Notes: a model not told the origin generated them from the sequence alone. A stretch of DNA of 59,243 nucleotides from Bradyrhizobium sp. Ec3.3 (GCF_000472925.1 NZ_AXAS01000055.1:1-59243); one strand, 5' to 3'; positions 43,962-54,618 are shown, numbered from the stretch's first letter. Made by a program: numbers and translations.

Positions 43962-46900
43962 ATGATCGACCTCACGAAATGCACGGTCGAACGCCTGCGG
44001 GCAGACGACACGTTCATCCTATATCGGGCCCATCAGGCACGCGGAGCGCGTTCCCTGCTTGCATTGGTACCGCGACGGCCGTCGATACGCAGCCTCGAGA
44101 AGCTTGAAAATGAATATGCCTTGGCCGCCGATCTTGACCCGGCCTGGGCGGTGCTTCCGATTGAGTTGGTCCCGCATAAGGAAAACATGATGCTGGTGCT
44201 CGAGGACCCTGGCGGCGAACCGCTGACCAAGCTCATCGAGAACGGGCTTCAGCTTGATGCTCGACTTCGCTTGGCGGTCGGGCTGGCCGACACAGTGGGC
44301 AGGCTGCACCGCCAAAGACTGCTGCACCGAGACATCAAGCCCGGAAACATCCTGGTCTCCGAACGAGACGGCATGCGCCTGACGGGGTTCGGCAACGCCA
44401 TTCATCAAACGCACCAAAGCGTGGCGGCCGGTGTGATTGCCGGAACGCTGCCCTATATCGCGCCAGAGCAGACCGGCCGAATGAACCGCCCGATCGATGG
44501 CCGCAGCGATCTCTATGCACTTGGCGTCACGCTTTATGAACTGTTCACCGGCACCTTGCCGTTTTCCGCATCCACGCCGGAGGAGTGGATACACTGCCAC
44601 ATTGTCCGCGCGCCTCCCTCGCCCGGCGAACGAATGCCGAATCTGCCCGAGCAGATATCCGCCATCGTACTCAAGCTTCTGTCGAAGGAACCGGCGGACC
44701 GCTATCAGTCTGCCGAGGGGCTAGCGGCTGACCTCGAGGAATGCCTGGCGGAGTGGAAAGCCCGCCGAGGGGTTCATCATTTCGCCCTCGGGAAACGCGA
44801 TGTAGTCACCGCCCTCCAGATTCCACGTACCCTCTACGGCCGTGCGGACGAGATCGCGGCTCTGCGATCGGCATTCGATCGCGTCGCAGCAACGGGACAA
44901 ACCGTCGTCGCACTAATTTCCGGGTCTTCCGGGGTCGGAAAATCATCACTTGTCGCAGAGTTCCAAGCCGGTCTGGCGCCGACGGACGCCTTGATCGCGA
45001 CTGGCAAATTCGATCTGCAAGCGCGGGACGTCCCGTATGCGGCGCTCAACCAAGCCTTTGCATCGCTGCTGCGTCAGATTCTTACCTATGATGACGAGGA
45101 GGTTGCGGCCTGCCGGCGAACGCTGGCGGAGGCTGTCGGACCGAGCGGTTATCTTGTGACAGAGCTCATTCCCGCGTTCGAGCTTGTCCTTGGTCGGCAG
45201 CTTCCGGTCGAGCATCTGACGCCCCAGGATCGGTTGAACCGCCTCCGCATTGTCTTCCGGCGGCTCGTTGGGGCCTTTGCCCGCCCGGGTCGCCCCTTGG
45301 TCCTCTTCGTTGATGACTTGCAATGGCTGGACGTGGCAACGATCGACCTGATCGGCGATCTTGTCGCTCGGCGGGATGTATCGAATCTGATGCTGATTGG
45401 AGCTTACCGCACCAATGAAGTCAGCCCCTCTCATCCGCTCATCTCGCAGCTCGACACGATTTGCACCGCGGGCATACCCGTCGAGGAGATCGCGCTTCAG
45501 CCCCTAAGTTCGCTCGATATCGCGGTACTGATCGCCGAGACACTCGAATGCGGGCGCGCCGAAGCCCGACCATTAGCAAAGCTGGTTCACACCAAGACCG
45601 GCGGCAACCCTTTCTTTGCAACTCAATTCCTCAGGACACTGAATGACGAAGGCTTGCTCGCGTATGATCCGCATGCGGGTGCCTGGCACTGGGACATCGC
45701 CCGCGTTCGGGCGAAGGGCCTCACGGACAGCGTCGCCGATCTGATGGCGGCCAAGTTGAACCTGCTGACGACAACCACGCGGCAAGTCCTACTGGATCTC
45801 GCATCGCTCGGGAGTTCCGCCGAAGTTGAGGGGCTCGCCGTTGCATCCGACCGCCCTGCGCAAGAGGTCATCGCGAGCCTGCGTCCAGCCCTTCAAGCCG
45901 GCCTTGTCGTACGCAAAGGTGGGTATTACGCTTTCGCGCATGATCGGGTTCAGGAGGCCGCCTATCGGCTGGGGCCGGCCGAAGGCAAGCCCGCCCTGCA
46001 TCTTCGCATTGGCATGGCGCTGGCGAGACAAGCAACGCCGGATGAAACGAGCGAGAAGCTTTATGTCATTGCCAACCAGCTGAACCGCGGCGTCACTGCT
46101 GTTACGAGCCAGGTCGAACGGGATCAGATCATTGCCATCAATCTTTCTGCGGGCCGGCGCGCCCGATCAGCGGCAGCTTACAGTGCCGCTCTCGCCTATC
46201 TGGAGGTTGCGCGGGAACTGCTCGGGGAGAAAGCACATCCAAGTTTCAGCGCGACTGCCTTCGGAGTCGCTCTGCTCCGCGCCGAGTGCGAATTCCTGGT
46301 CGGACATCTGGACGTCGCGGAAGCGCAGTTGCTGGTGCTGTCCCAGAATTGCCTGAACGTTCAAGCGAGCACGACGGTCACTAGGCTTCGGGCAAACCTG
46401 TACACCGTGCGCGGGCAGCCTGACCGCAGCATCGCTGTCTGCCTCGAATTTCTGCGCCAGGTCGGAATCGACTGGCACGCTCATCCTACCGACGGCGAAG
46501 TGGACGAAGAGGGCCATCGCCTGCGAAGGCTGGCCGAGAAGCTGTCGGACGACCATCTTCTCGCATTGGCACCCATGACCGATCCCGACCATCATGCAAC
46601 GATGGCGGTTTTTGCCGACCTTGTTACGCCCGCCCTCCTCACCGATCTGAACTTGTCCAACATCGTGATTCTGGCAGCGGTACGACTGACGCTGCAACAC
46701 GGCATCTCAGAGAACTCCTGCTATCCGTTGACCTGCGCATTCAGCGTCTTCAGCATCCGCTACCGAGACGCGGATCTCGGATTGCGTCTGGCGCAATTTG
46801 GCGTCTCTCTCGCCGACCGCTGGCCGCAATTGAGGCTGAGCGGACGGACGCAAATGGTATTCGGCCAATATGTGACGCCGTGGGTTCGGCCGATCCGATC

Positions 46901-49448
46901 CGGACTACCATTCATACGGCGAAGTCTGGAAACTGGGCTCGCGACCGGAGACCTGAGCTGGGTAGGCTACTCGCATGCTGCACATGTATCGGCGCGTCTC
47001 TTCTGCGGCGATCCGTTGCGGGATGTCTGCAAGGATATCGAACAAGGGCTGGCATTCGCCCGAGCCTGGGGCTTCGAGCTGATTAGAGCATTGTTGTCGG
47101 TCTACAGGACTTTTGCGCTCACCTTGATAGAACACAGCGATGACTTCGAGGTGCCCCATCCGACGGCGCCACACGCCTTGATAGGCGGATCGCTGCAAAA
47201 CGCCTGCCTTCACGCTGTTGCGGAAATCCAGCTCAACGTGTTCGCTGGACTCCATGATGCCGCGCTTGTAGTCGCCGAGCGGGGAGAGACATTCTTTCGG
47301 AGCATACGGGCCTATGTGGAAGTGGCAGAATACCGCTTCTACACCGCGCTTGCTCACGCTGCCGCCTACGATGCAGCGCCGCCCGAACAGCGTGAGATGC
47401 ATGTCAATAGCCTGAATCACCATTACCGCGAGCTCACCATCCGGTGCGCTCACGCTCCGGCAAACTTCGCCAATCGATTGACGCTGCTTGCGGCGGAGAT
47501 CGCGCGCATTGAAGGCCGCGAACTGGAGGCGGAGCGGCTGTACGAGGAGGCGATCCGATTGGCCCGGGAAGCCGAGTTCGTGCAGATCGAGGCGATTGCC
47601 GCAGAGTGTGCGGCGCGGTTCTACGAGGCGCGCGGCATTCGAACAGTCGTTCTCTCCTACCTGGCGAATGCACGCGATTGCTACCAGCGGTGGGGTGCTG
47701 ACGCCAAGGTACGGCAGCTCGAACGCTCTAATCCTCATCTGCCAGCTTCCGATCCAGTTCGCATCCTGCCAGGTGCCTCGGAGGTGCCGCTGCAACAGCT
47801 TGACGTCAACGCATTGTTCAGGGCCTCTCGCGCGCTTTCCGGAGAAATCGAGCTTAACACGCTGATCCGCACCGTGATGCAGGTTGTGATCGAGCACGCC
47901 ACTGCCGAACGCGGCATCCTGTTCCTGATGGGGAACGACATTCCGGAGGCCATCGCGGAGGCTCATGTTGGAGCGAACGGTATCGATGTTACAGTGTACG
48001 AAGCGGGTCGTCGTGACCTCGAATTCTCTCAATCGGTATTGAACTATGTCGTCAGGACACGAACGAGCCTCAATTCCGCCGAGCCAGCAAACAGGAGCTT
48101 GCTGTCTGCAGATCCTTACTTGCTGCAAAGGTGCCACATCTCGCTGCATTGCCTACCGATAGTCACGCAGGCAAAGCTGGTCGGCGTTCTGTACCTCGAG
48201 AGCCACGCCGCAGTCGGGGCATTTACGCCTCAGCGGGCAGAGGTGCTCGACCTCCTTGCTGCACAGGTCGCGATTTCACTCGAGAACGCTCGGCTCTATG
48301 CTGACCTGCGGCGCAGCGAAGCATTCCTGGCGGAGGGGCAGAGCATCAGCCACACCGGAAGTTGGAGCTGGGACTCACAAACCGGCAAGCTGCTTTGGTC
48401 CGACGAGCACTATCGGATTTTCGGCGTCGATCCCGATACCGGAAAAGCGCCGACGATCGGGCGCGTCTTTCGCATGGTCCATCCGGAGGACCGCACTGCC
48501 CTTCGCCGCAAGGTACAATCGGCGATCCGCAATGGTGATGCATTCACCTGCGAGTATCGCCTGATCCGTTCGGACGGAGTGCGGCATTTGAATGTCGTCG
48601 GCCGACCCTCCATGGACAGTTTCGGGAAGCTCAAGAGCTATGTCGGTACAACGATCGATTTGACCGACTACCGACGTGCTCAGGAGGCGTTACAGTCCGC
48701 CCAATCGGATCTTGCACATGCTTCGCGGCTCACTGCGATCGGCGAACTGACCAGTTTGATTGCGCACGAAGTTCGCCAGCCGCTGACGGCTATCGCTGCG
48801 AGAGCTGGCGCCTGCGGATCGTGGCTGGCGCACGCCCCTCCCGATATTGGCAAGGCCACCGCCGCGGCGGCGCAAATCGCCGGATATGCCCATCGCGCGA
48901 GCGGCGTGATGGAGAGTATTCGCCAGATGACGAGGAAATCCACGCCGACGCGGGTGCCGCTCGACGTCAACGATGCGATCAGGGACACGGTGGCACTGTT
49001 GAGCAGCGAGATTCGCCGACAACGCGTGGTTCTCAAGGTCGACCTTGCCGCTTCCCTGCGCTCGGTTTTCGGTGATCGAATCCAATTGCAGCAGGTCACA
49101 ATGAACCTGATGATGAACGGGATGGAGGCCATGGCAACGGTGGATGACCGGCCGCGGCTTCTTTCGTTGCGCACGGAAGCTGACCCATCGGGGACTATAA
49201 CGATCGCTGTGGCAGACGTCGGCGTTGGCCTGCCGGCCGGCGAACTGGAGCGTTTGTTCGAAGCTTTCTTCACGACCAAGCCCAATGGTTTGGGCGTCGG
49301 CTTGGCCATTTGCCGCTCGATCATCAAAGCGCATGGAGGCAAATTGTGGGCGTCGCCCAATCATCCCTTCGGCAGCATGTTTCGGTTCACGCTGCCCACG
49401 GCGTCCGACCAGGATGGGCCGCTTAGATCTACCGGCACCGTGAAGTGA
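43962..49448 (+). CDS. Giant Ser/Thr-kinase-like / AAA ATPase / GAF / PAS / histidine kinase
   Basis: 1828 residues from the ATG at 43962 (AAGGAAGGGAG upstream). Order: protein-kinase-like domain ~1-270 with HRDIKPGNILV near 121, LTGFGNA in place of DFG, and GTLPYIAPEQTGRMNRP; AAA_16/STAND-type ATPase ~285-600 (Walker A GSSGVGKSS ~319, Walker B VLFVDDLQWLD ~446); long helical TPR-like region to ~1270; GAF ~1290-1430; PAS ~1452-1560; HisKA with His near 1600 (LIAHEVRQPLTAIAARAG); HATPase to ~1820 (FFTTKPNGLGVGLAICRSII). This architecture is known in bradyrhizobia. Gly for the DFG Asp and no clear beta3 Lys suggest a pseudokinase. The 3' end overlaps the convergent MASE4 kinase by 88 nt. Confidence 0.92.
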   Translation: MIDLTKCTVERLRADDTFILYRAHQARGARSLLALVPRRPSIRSLEKLENEYALAADLDPAWAVLPIELVPHKENMMLVLEDPGGEPLTKLIENGLQLDARLRLAVGLADTVGRLHRQRLLHRDIKPGNILVSERDGMRLTGFGNAIHQTHQSVAAGVIAGTLPYIAPEQTGRMNRPIDGRSDLYALGVTLYELFTGTLPFSASTPEEWIHCHIVRAPPSPGERMPNLPEQISAIVLKLLSKEPADRYQSAEGLAADLEECLAEWKARRGVHHFALGKRDVVTALQIPRTLYGRADEIAALRSAFDRVAATGQTVVALISGSSGVGKSSLVAEFQAGLAPTDALIATGKFDLQARDVPYAALNQAFASLLRQILTYDDEEVAACRRTLAEAVGPSGYLVTELIPAFELVLGRQLPVEHLTPQDRLNRLRIVFRRLVGAFARPGRPLVLFVDDLQWLDVATIDLIGDLVARRDVSNLMLIGAYRTNEVSPSHPLISQLDTICTAGIPVEEIALQPLSSLDIAVLIAETLECGRAEARPLAKLVHTKTGGNPFFATQFLRTLNDEGLLAYDPHAGAWHWDIARVRAKGLTDSVADLMAAKLNLLTTTTRQVLLDLASLGSSAEVEGLAVASDRPAQEVIASLRPALQAGLVVRKGGYYAFAHDRVQEAAYRLGPAEGKPALHLRIGMALARQATPDETSEKLYVIANQLNRGVTAVTSQVERDQIIAINLSAGRRARSAAAYSAALAYLEVARELLGEKAHPSFSATAFGVALLRAECEFLVGHLDVAEAQLLVLSQNCLNVQASTTVTRLRANLYTVRGQPDRSIAVCLEFLRQVGIDWHAHPTDGEVDEEGHRLRRLAEKLSDDHLLALAPMTDPDHHATMAVFADLVTPALLTDLNLSNIVILAAVRLTLQHGISENSCYPLTCAFSVFSIRYRDADLGLRLAQFGVSLADRWPQLRLSGRTQMVFGQYVTPWVRPIRSGLPFIRRSLETGLATGDLSWVGYSHAAHVSARLFCGDPLRDVCKDIEQGLAFARAWGFELIRALLSVYRTFALTLIEHSDDFEVPHPTAPHALIGGSLQNACLHAVAEIQLNVFAGLHDAALVVAERGETFFRSIRAYVEVAEYRFYTALAHAAAYDAAPPEQREMHVNSLNHHYRELTIRCAHAPANFANRLTLLAAEIARIEGRELEAERLYEEAIRLAREAEFVQIEAIAAECAARFYEARGIRTVVLSYLANARDCYQRWGADAKVRQLERSNPHLPASDPVRILPGASEVPLQQLDVNALFRASRALSGEIELNTLIRTVMQVVIEHATAERGILFLMGNDIPEAIAEAHVGANGIDVTVYEAGRRDLEFSQSVLNYVVRTRTSLNSAEPANRSLLSADPYLLQRCHISLHCLPIVTQAKLVGVLYLESHAAVGAFTPQRAEVLDLLAAQVAISLENARLYADLRRSEAFLAEGQSISHTGSWSWDSQTGKLLWSDEHYRIFGVDPDTGKAPTIGRVFRMVHPEDRTALRRKVQSAIRNGDAFTCEYRLIRSDGVRHLNVVGRPSMDSFGKLKSYVGTTIDLTDYRRAQEALQSAQSDLAHASRLTAIGELTSLIAHEVRQPLTAIAARAGACGSWLAHAPPDIGKATAAAAQIAGYAHRASGVMESIRQMTRKSTPTRVPLDVNDAIRDTVALLSSEIRRQRVVLKVDLAASLRSVFGDRIQLQQVTMNLMMNGMEAMATVDDRPRLLSLRTEADPSGTITIAVADVGVGLPAGELERLFEAFFTTKPNGLGVGLAICRSIIKAHGGKLWASPNHPFGSMFRFTLPTASDQDGPLRSTGTVK

Positions 49449-51007
49449 AAAGTGGCGCCGCGACCCTTTTCGGCGGTCACCCATATTTGCCCCTGATGCG
49501 CCTCGATAATGGACCGGCAGATTGACAGCCCGATGCCCATGCCGTCCGTTTTGGTCGTGAACATTGGGTTGAATATCCTATCCACAGCGTCGGGCTCGAG
49601 GCCCTTCCCGGTGTCTTCCACCGACACCATCACATATCTCGAGTGCTGGACTTCAGATCTTATGGATAGCACCCGCTCCCCATTCTTCGTGGCCATGGAA
49701 TCTATTGCGTTCGCAATCAAATTCACCACAACTTGCTGGAGCTGAATCTGTTCGCCTGTTATCCGCGGCAGCCGTTCGTTAAGGTGAGCATGAACGGTGA
49801 CCCGATATGTCTGCAGTTTGTCGCGAACAACGGCCAGAGCTTCCCGGATGACATCGTCGATATTAAGGGAAGTGCGGGTTCGTGCACCAATCTTGAAGTG
49901 CGCCCGAATATTTTCGATCACGGCGTCCGCTCGGTGCCCGGCGGTCACGACGCGCCGCAATGCTTCTCTGGCACGATCGAGGTTAGGCTCGACACGATCA
50001 AGCCAATTCAGTCCCGCGTTCGCACTGGCGATGATCGACGTTAATGGCTGTTTGACTTCGTGGGCAATTGAAGCCGAGACCGCGTCGCCGGTCATCAGCC
50101 GCGCCTCACGCTCGCGACGTTGCGCCAGGACCGCGCGGAGCAGCTGCGCGTAAAGCGTCGTTATCTCATGCAACAGGACACAGAGCACAAGAATGCTGGG
50201 CACGAGTCCTAAGAACCGGCTAGCATACCAACCAGCGCTGAACCGGGCCAGACCCAACACACCCGTATAGAGCTCAAGTACATACGCGCAAACAACCACC
50301 ATCAGCCACAGATCGAGCACCGAACACCGGCGGATCCAGAGCAAAAGGAGCGCGAGTGCGTTCCACAGGATTAGACAACCGACAACATAAACTTTGAGGG
50401 CAGAAAAACGGACCGGGTCGAGCACAGTGCGGGGCAAGTGTGCTTGCCCCGCTGTGACAAGAACTGTCACGGCGCACACGACGGCCACGGTCACGACCAC
50501 ACTCGAAAGGATGGCCGCACCCGCGGAACCCCGCCACAGCCCCTTGGTTGGATCGGCATCCTTCAAGAGAGTATATGCGATGACGAACGTAGGAAAACCG
50601 GCGTGCCACAGATTAAAAAGCCAATCCGTGCTCTGTAGCCCCGCGCCAAGCAGGCCACCTGGCGCGAAGATGCCCGGAAAAGTCAGCAACCACGGGATCA
50701 CGATCAGCGCCGTGAAGAGATATCCACTCGCGATCGCGAGCAGCGCGCGCGAGCGCAGGATGGCAAACTGATAGAACAGCAGGACCGCGGTGATCAAGTC
50801 ATTCACGAAAACCGCCGTGCCATAGGCCGGGACGAAGGCGTCGATCCGCCCCGGCTGGAAGTTCGCGAGCGGCCCAGCTGTGATAAAAAACGCGACCAGC
50901 AAGGCGAGCACGACCGCAAGGGCAAGCCGTCTCTGGGACCGGCTGGGCGATAAGTTCGCAAGGGTGAAAGGCAGATCCTCTGGGATAATAACAGCCGAGT
51001 TCATCAT
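49361..51007 (-). CDS. MASE4-domain membrane sensor histidine kinase
   Basis: 548 residues. The first ~270 form about eight hydrophobic helices of the MASE4 type (LALAVVLALLVAFFITAGPL with F-Q-P-G-R-I-D-A-F-V-P after it, GYLFTALIVIPWLLTFPG, STDWLFNLWHAGFP). HisKA follows with His ~314 (SIAHEVKQPLTSIIASANAGLNWL) and HATPase (IQLQQVVVNLIANAIDSMAT, PMFTTKTDGMGIGLSICRSIIEAHQG). The ligand is unknown. The gene is convergent with, and overlaps by 88 nt, the giant kinase; both coding 3' ends encode ATPase-domain C termini, so the overlap is antisense kinase sequence on both strands. Confidence 0.9.
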   Translation of the reverse strand: MMNSAVIIPEDLPFTLANLSPSRSQRRLALAVVLALLVAFFITAGPLANFQPGRIDAFVPAYGTAVFVNDLITAVLLFYQFAILRSRALLAIASGYLFTALIVIPWLLTFPGIFAPGGLLGAGLQSTDWLFNLWHAGFPTFVIAYTLLKDADPTKGLWRGSAGAAILSSVVVTVAVVCAVTVLVTAGQAHLPRTVLDPVRFSALKVYVVGCLILWNALALLLLWIRRCSVLDLWLMVVVCAYVLELYTGVLGLARFSAGWYASRFLGLVPSILVLCVLLHEITTLYAQLLRAVLAQRREREARLMTGDAVSASIAHEVKQPLTSIIASANAGLNWLDRVEPNLDRAREALRRVVTAGHRADAVIENIRAHFKIGARTRTSLNIDDVIREALAVVRDKLQTYRVTVHAHLNERLPRITGEQIQLQQVVVNLIANAIDSMATKNGERVLSIRSEVQHSRYVMVSVEDTGKGLEPDAVDRIFNPMFTTKTDGMGIGLSICRSIIEAHQGQIWVTAEKGRGATFHFTVPVDLSGPSWSDAVGSVNRNMLPKG

Positions 51008-51569
51008 CGGAGCGACTCTTCGCAGCGGCCGGAATGCGCGGCACGACGCTCAAAACGACTCGCTATTCTCACCACGGGCTGCCGCAGTTCACCGCCATGT
51101 CTGCCCGTTGGGCCAGCTAACGCGAGTAAGGAAGCGTCGCCCCTTTAAACCGGCTGAGCAGGCAAGGTTTGCTGCAGCCTCGCACGCGCCGGTGGCGAAT
51201 GCTGATCGGTCCGGTTCCCGATTAACTCGGGGATAAGTATATCTCGTTTGAACGTGCAGATCGATGTCCGGTTTGGAGGTCAGATCGCGACGCGGCGGTC
51301 AATCCCCGGCAAGCGGCTAGGGCCGGAATGTCCTAAGATCGCGCATGCATCCCCCAAGCAGTTGCTGGCGGCGCACCTAATCACCTCTTTAACAGTGGGG
51401 TTGAGCATGGAAAACGAACTCAACCACGCCGCACGAGGCGCATCGCGAACCACTCGCCCACAACGGCAAAAATGATCGGCTCTAAGCCACAGCTCCGGAG
51501 AAGGAACGCGCGGTCGATCAGGGTCAAGCTCCTGGTAAGTCGCGCGATTCACGAACGCGGCAGCACGAT
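51008..51569. other. Intergenic upstream of the MASE4 kinase, no gene recognised
   Basis: About 560 nt with only short motif-free frames; it should hold the MASE4 kinase promoter. Confidence 0.4.
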
Positions 51570-53304
51570 CTATTTGTGCTCCAAATGCCACGAACCGTCC
51601 CAATCGGCCGGAGGCGGCTTATGCTTCAGGCAGCTGATGCGCTTTGCGAATGTGATCGACGGCTGATCCCCCGGAACTACTTCGAGCGCAGCAGTGAATG
51701 CACTTAGGGCGTCGTCCCATCGTCTTTCCCGATAAGCCGCCAGCCCCTCGGCGTAGTGTGTTCGTAGTTGCATCTGTTCGGTTGTGATTTCCCCTCTCCG
51801 GCCCATGATTTCGAAGACAACCTGAGGCTTCGTTTGACCGACCACAACCAGGCGATCAATCTCACGAACCTCAATCGTCGCCCCAGAGGCCAGGGCAGTT
51901 GCCTCCGAGATCAGACAACGACTGCCATAGGTCTTGTTGGCGCGTTCCAGGCGCGCCGCCAGATTGACCGTGTCGCCCATCACAGTGTAGCTCATCCTGA
52001 ATTTCCGAGCCGATACTGCCAACCAACGCTTCGCCGGTTGCGATCCCAATTCGAATATCGCACTCCGTTGGGATCCGGCGCACACCAAGGAGTTCGGGCA
52101 ATTCCATGCGCAGCTTCGCAACGCGCCCGGTCATGCCAATTGCCGCTAGGCACGCGAAATCGGTCTGGTCTGCCTCGGCAACAAACGGAGGTCCCCAATA
52201 GGCCATGATCGCGTCGCCGATGTATTTGTCGATTATTCCTCTATGCGCGTGGATCGGCTCGGACATCGTCGAAAAATAGAGGTTCATGATCTTGACCAAT
52301 CCCTGTGGCGTGACCCCTTCGCTCAGGGTCGTAAATCCCCTCATATCGCAAAACAGGACCGTCATCACACGACGCTGGCCTTCAGTGGCCGCGAGTGCTG
52401 ACTGCTCAAGCAATCCTTCAGCAATCCGCGGATCGATATACCTGCCGTAGGTTTCTCTGATCCGCTCGTTGTGGCGCAACGTCTCGATCATGCGATTGAA
52501 TGCTGCTGAGAGCTCCCCGATCTCGTCCCGCGTCGTTACGCTGATCGATCCATCGAGGCGGCCGGCTTCGACCTCGCGTGTGCCCTCTAGCAGTCGCAGG
52601 ATGGGACGGGTGATTCCACTGCCGACGAGTCCCGCGAACACAAATCCGAGCATTGAAGCGGCCGCGGTTACGATCGCCGAGATTACTATGGCCCGGCGCT
52701 GGTTGCGAATAACTGTTGTGGCACTCGCAACCACCTGTTCCAGCATGTCCGAGCGAATGTCGTTGACCTTATGATTGAACTCGTCACGGAGCGCGTCGAC
52801 ACGCGATAGAGTGCGTCTGACTTCGACGAAATCGCCCGCATCAAGTTGAGGAAGTAGAAGTGCAATTTGTTCGTTCAGGCGATGGCGAAGGTCGTTGACG
52901 ACAATATCGAGGCGGTCATCGATGCGCGCCAGGGCCACGCCGTCCGACGGAGTGCCTCCATCATTGATGATTGCGACGATAAGTCGATGCGCGGCGGACG
53001 CTTCTCGGTCAATATCGGGATCTTTTTCTTCGAAAGTCCTCAACGACGCCGCATAGCCAGCTTCGTCTTGCGGGCTCTGCATCTTCGCGATGATCATTCG
53101 CCGAAGCGCGAGGCTACGCTCAAGCGAGCGAATGTTTACCCGCGCCAAATCGCCATAGGCGGGAATGTATTTATTCGTAACTTCGTCGAGCAAATGACCG
53201 ACTCTACTTGTCAGAGCGATCGACAGAACGGATGTGATCACCGCAAGCATGATCAGCCCCGCGGCGATGCCGACGATCTTTTGCCTGATTGATTTTTGAA
53301 ACAT
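51570..53304 (-). pseudogene. Class III adenylate/guanylate cyclase, one-base frameshift
   Basis: From 53304: a signal-anchor helix (IVGIAAGLIMLAVITSVLSI), periplasmic four-helix-type sensor, second helix (AIVISAIVTAAASMLGFVFAG), HAMP (ITRPILRLLEGTREVEAGRLDG) and cyclase catalytic domain (MTVLFCDMRGFTTLSEG, IDKYIGDAIMAYWG, IGIATGEALVGSIGSE). The frame then changes near 52000. The continuing frame gives FRMSYTVMGDTVNLAARLERANKTYG and a C-terminal TPR-like tail (HYAEGLAAYRERRWDDALSAF) to the stop at 51570. One extra A in GGAAATTC explains it. It is either recently inactivated or a sequencing error. Confidence 0.87.
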
Positions 53305-53326
53305 CGCCTAGTGTCCAGCCGAAGCG

Positions 53327-53818
53327 TCAGCTCATGCTTCCCGGCATGAAGCAGCGCGCTTTCGGATGACCATCCCTGTAGTAAGGCCACACCACCGTGC
53401 GACCCGCGCGATTCGGTCCGTCCACTATGGCTTCCCTCGGAACATCGACCCACTCGCCGTCGATGCGCACGCGATAGTGACCATCCTTGCTATCCCAATC
53501 CGCATCGTCTACGCGCTTCGCATCACTGCCATCGCAGCAAGGCCCCGTTCCACTACGCAAGCTCTCATACCAACCGCTCAACTCACGGCGATCGTGATCG
53601 TGAGCACAAGCAGTTGTAAAGGTCGACAGCGTGACAGCAAAAATAGCGAGCGTTGCATCGCGACAGTCGAAGACAGCAATCCGACTCAAGCCGAGAACTC
53701 TTCGGATGGCGGGTGAAAGCGCAAGAACGGAACGGTCGATGCAAGCGAGACCAGCGTAGGAAATCCGCAACCAAACCCGCGTCCCATGGGAACCCTGCGG
53801 CGGATGCTGGCGAGCCAT
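53327..53818 (-). CDS. Secreted hypothetical protein
   Basis: The conserved part is the C-terminal ~95 residues: AHDHDRRELSGWYESLRSGTGPCCDGSDAKRVDDADW, then GHYRVRIDGEWVDVPREAIV and ending WPYYRDGHPKARCFMPGSMS. I recall this as a widespread exported protein of Bradyrhizobium with no known role. A hydrophobic stretch (DATLAIFAVTLSTFTTACA) just before it looks like the signal peptide, so the true start is probably downstream of the ATG given here, perhaps at a non-ATG codon. Located 22 nt behind the cyclase start, on the same strand, possibly with its promoter. Confidence 0.65.
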   Translation of the reverse strand: MARQHPPQGSHGTRVWLRISYAGLACIDRSVLALSPAIRRVLGLSRIAVFDCRDATLAIFAVTLSTFTTACAHDHDRRELSGWYESLRSGTGPCCDGSDAKRVDDADWDSKDGHYRVRIDGEWVDVPREAIVDGPNRAGRTVVWPYYRDGHPKARCFMPGSMS

Positions 53819-53896
53819 GTTGATTTGGCCTTCTTGCTCCTGCGTGGAAGCCGCGGCCTGATCACCATTCACGTTGTGGATGCGGGATACACCCAT

Positions 53897-54237
53897 TCAG
53901 ATGGTATCGCAGAGGTCAATCTTTCTCGCTCCGGCTGGTATCAGATAGTGATCGCAACCGCTTCGGGCCGCTTGCTGCGATTGTTCCGGTCGTGCTCCAA
54001 TTTGAAGGCTTGCTCGCACGACATGACAGCTGGCTCTCGTTTTCCATCCCATTTTTTCTTCACGGGTGCGCTGTAAGCTCAAGGGTGGACATCGTGGCCA
54101 CTCGCTATTGAACCGCCCCGCTTGCGATCACTTTTTCAAGCTTGCTGGATTGTAGCGAACCTGACTTGAAGGTCGGCGAGATGCACTGCAGATTGCTTAC
54201 GCTTAGTGTGGCTCTCTTCGATGCAGGAGACAGGATC
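53897..54237. other. Intergenic, nothing recognised
   Basis: Divergent promoter region between the secreted-protein gene and the cupin gene. Confidence 0.4.
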
Positions 54238-54618
54238 ATGGTCGATCAAGAAGTAGTTGGCAGTCAGCTCAAGACGGATCGTTTCCCCTTCCAGAGCGAG
54301 GGCGACATCACGCTGGCGGTCCGCAATGCGAACTACACGCTAGGGCCGGTGATGTTGCACATCACCATGAAGCCCGGCGCGGTCATTCCGGCACATCTCC
54401 ACAAAAGCACGACCGAAGCACTCTATGTGGTTGAGGGCGACTTCACCAACGAGGGCAAGCAGCACCAAGCAGGCACGTCGTTGCACTTCAAAGCTGGCAG
54501 CGAACACGGCCCGCACACCACCAAGAACGGGTGCAAGCTACTCGTCCTTTGGACAGAACGCACCGCGAATGAGGCGGCAGATCTCACAGACTTCGTGATC
54601 GCCAAACAGGCAACTTAA
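54238..54618 (+). CDS. Cupin-domain protein
   Basis: 126 residues beginning MVDQEVVGSQLKTDRF, with CAGGAGAC upstream. Single cupin: MKPGAVIPAHLHKSTTEALYVVEGDFTNEG (metal ligands HxH and Glu), then AGTSLHFKAGSEHGPHTT. No additional domain. Small cupins of this kind act as dioxygenases, isomerases or sensors, so role is open. 98 nt upstream of the ammonium transporter. Confidence 0.85.
   Translation: MVDQEVVGSQLKTDRFPFQSEGDITLAVRNANYTLGPVMLHITMKPGAVIPAHLHKSTTEALYVVEGDFTNEGKQHQAGTSLHFKAGSEHGPHTTKNGCKLLVLWTERTANEAADLTDFVIAKQAT

Noticed and set aside
43391..44017. 208-codon minus-strand frame upstream of the giant kinase
   Set aside because: No motif, overlaps the supported kinase start, and composition is that of a non-coding frame.
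46905..48149. 414-codon minus-strand frame inside the giant kinase gene
   Set aside because: Antisense to an intact multidomain gene, with composition typical of a shadow.
51280..51603. 107-codon minus-strand frame upstream of the MASE4 kinase
   Set aside because: No recognisable motif or ribosome site; not enough to support a gene.
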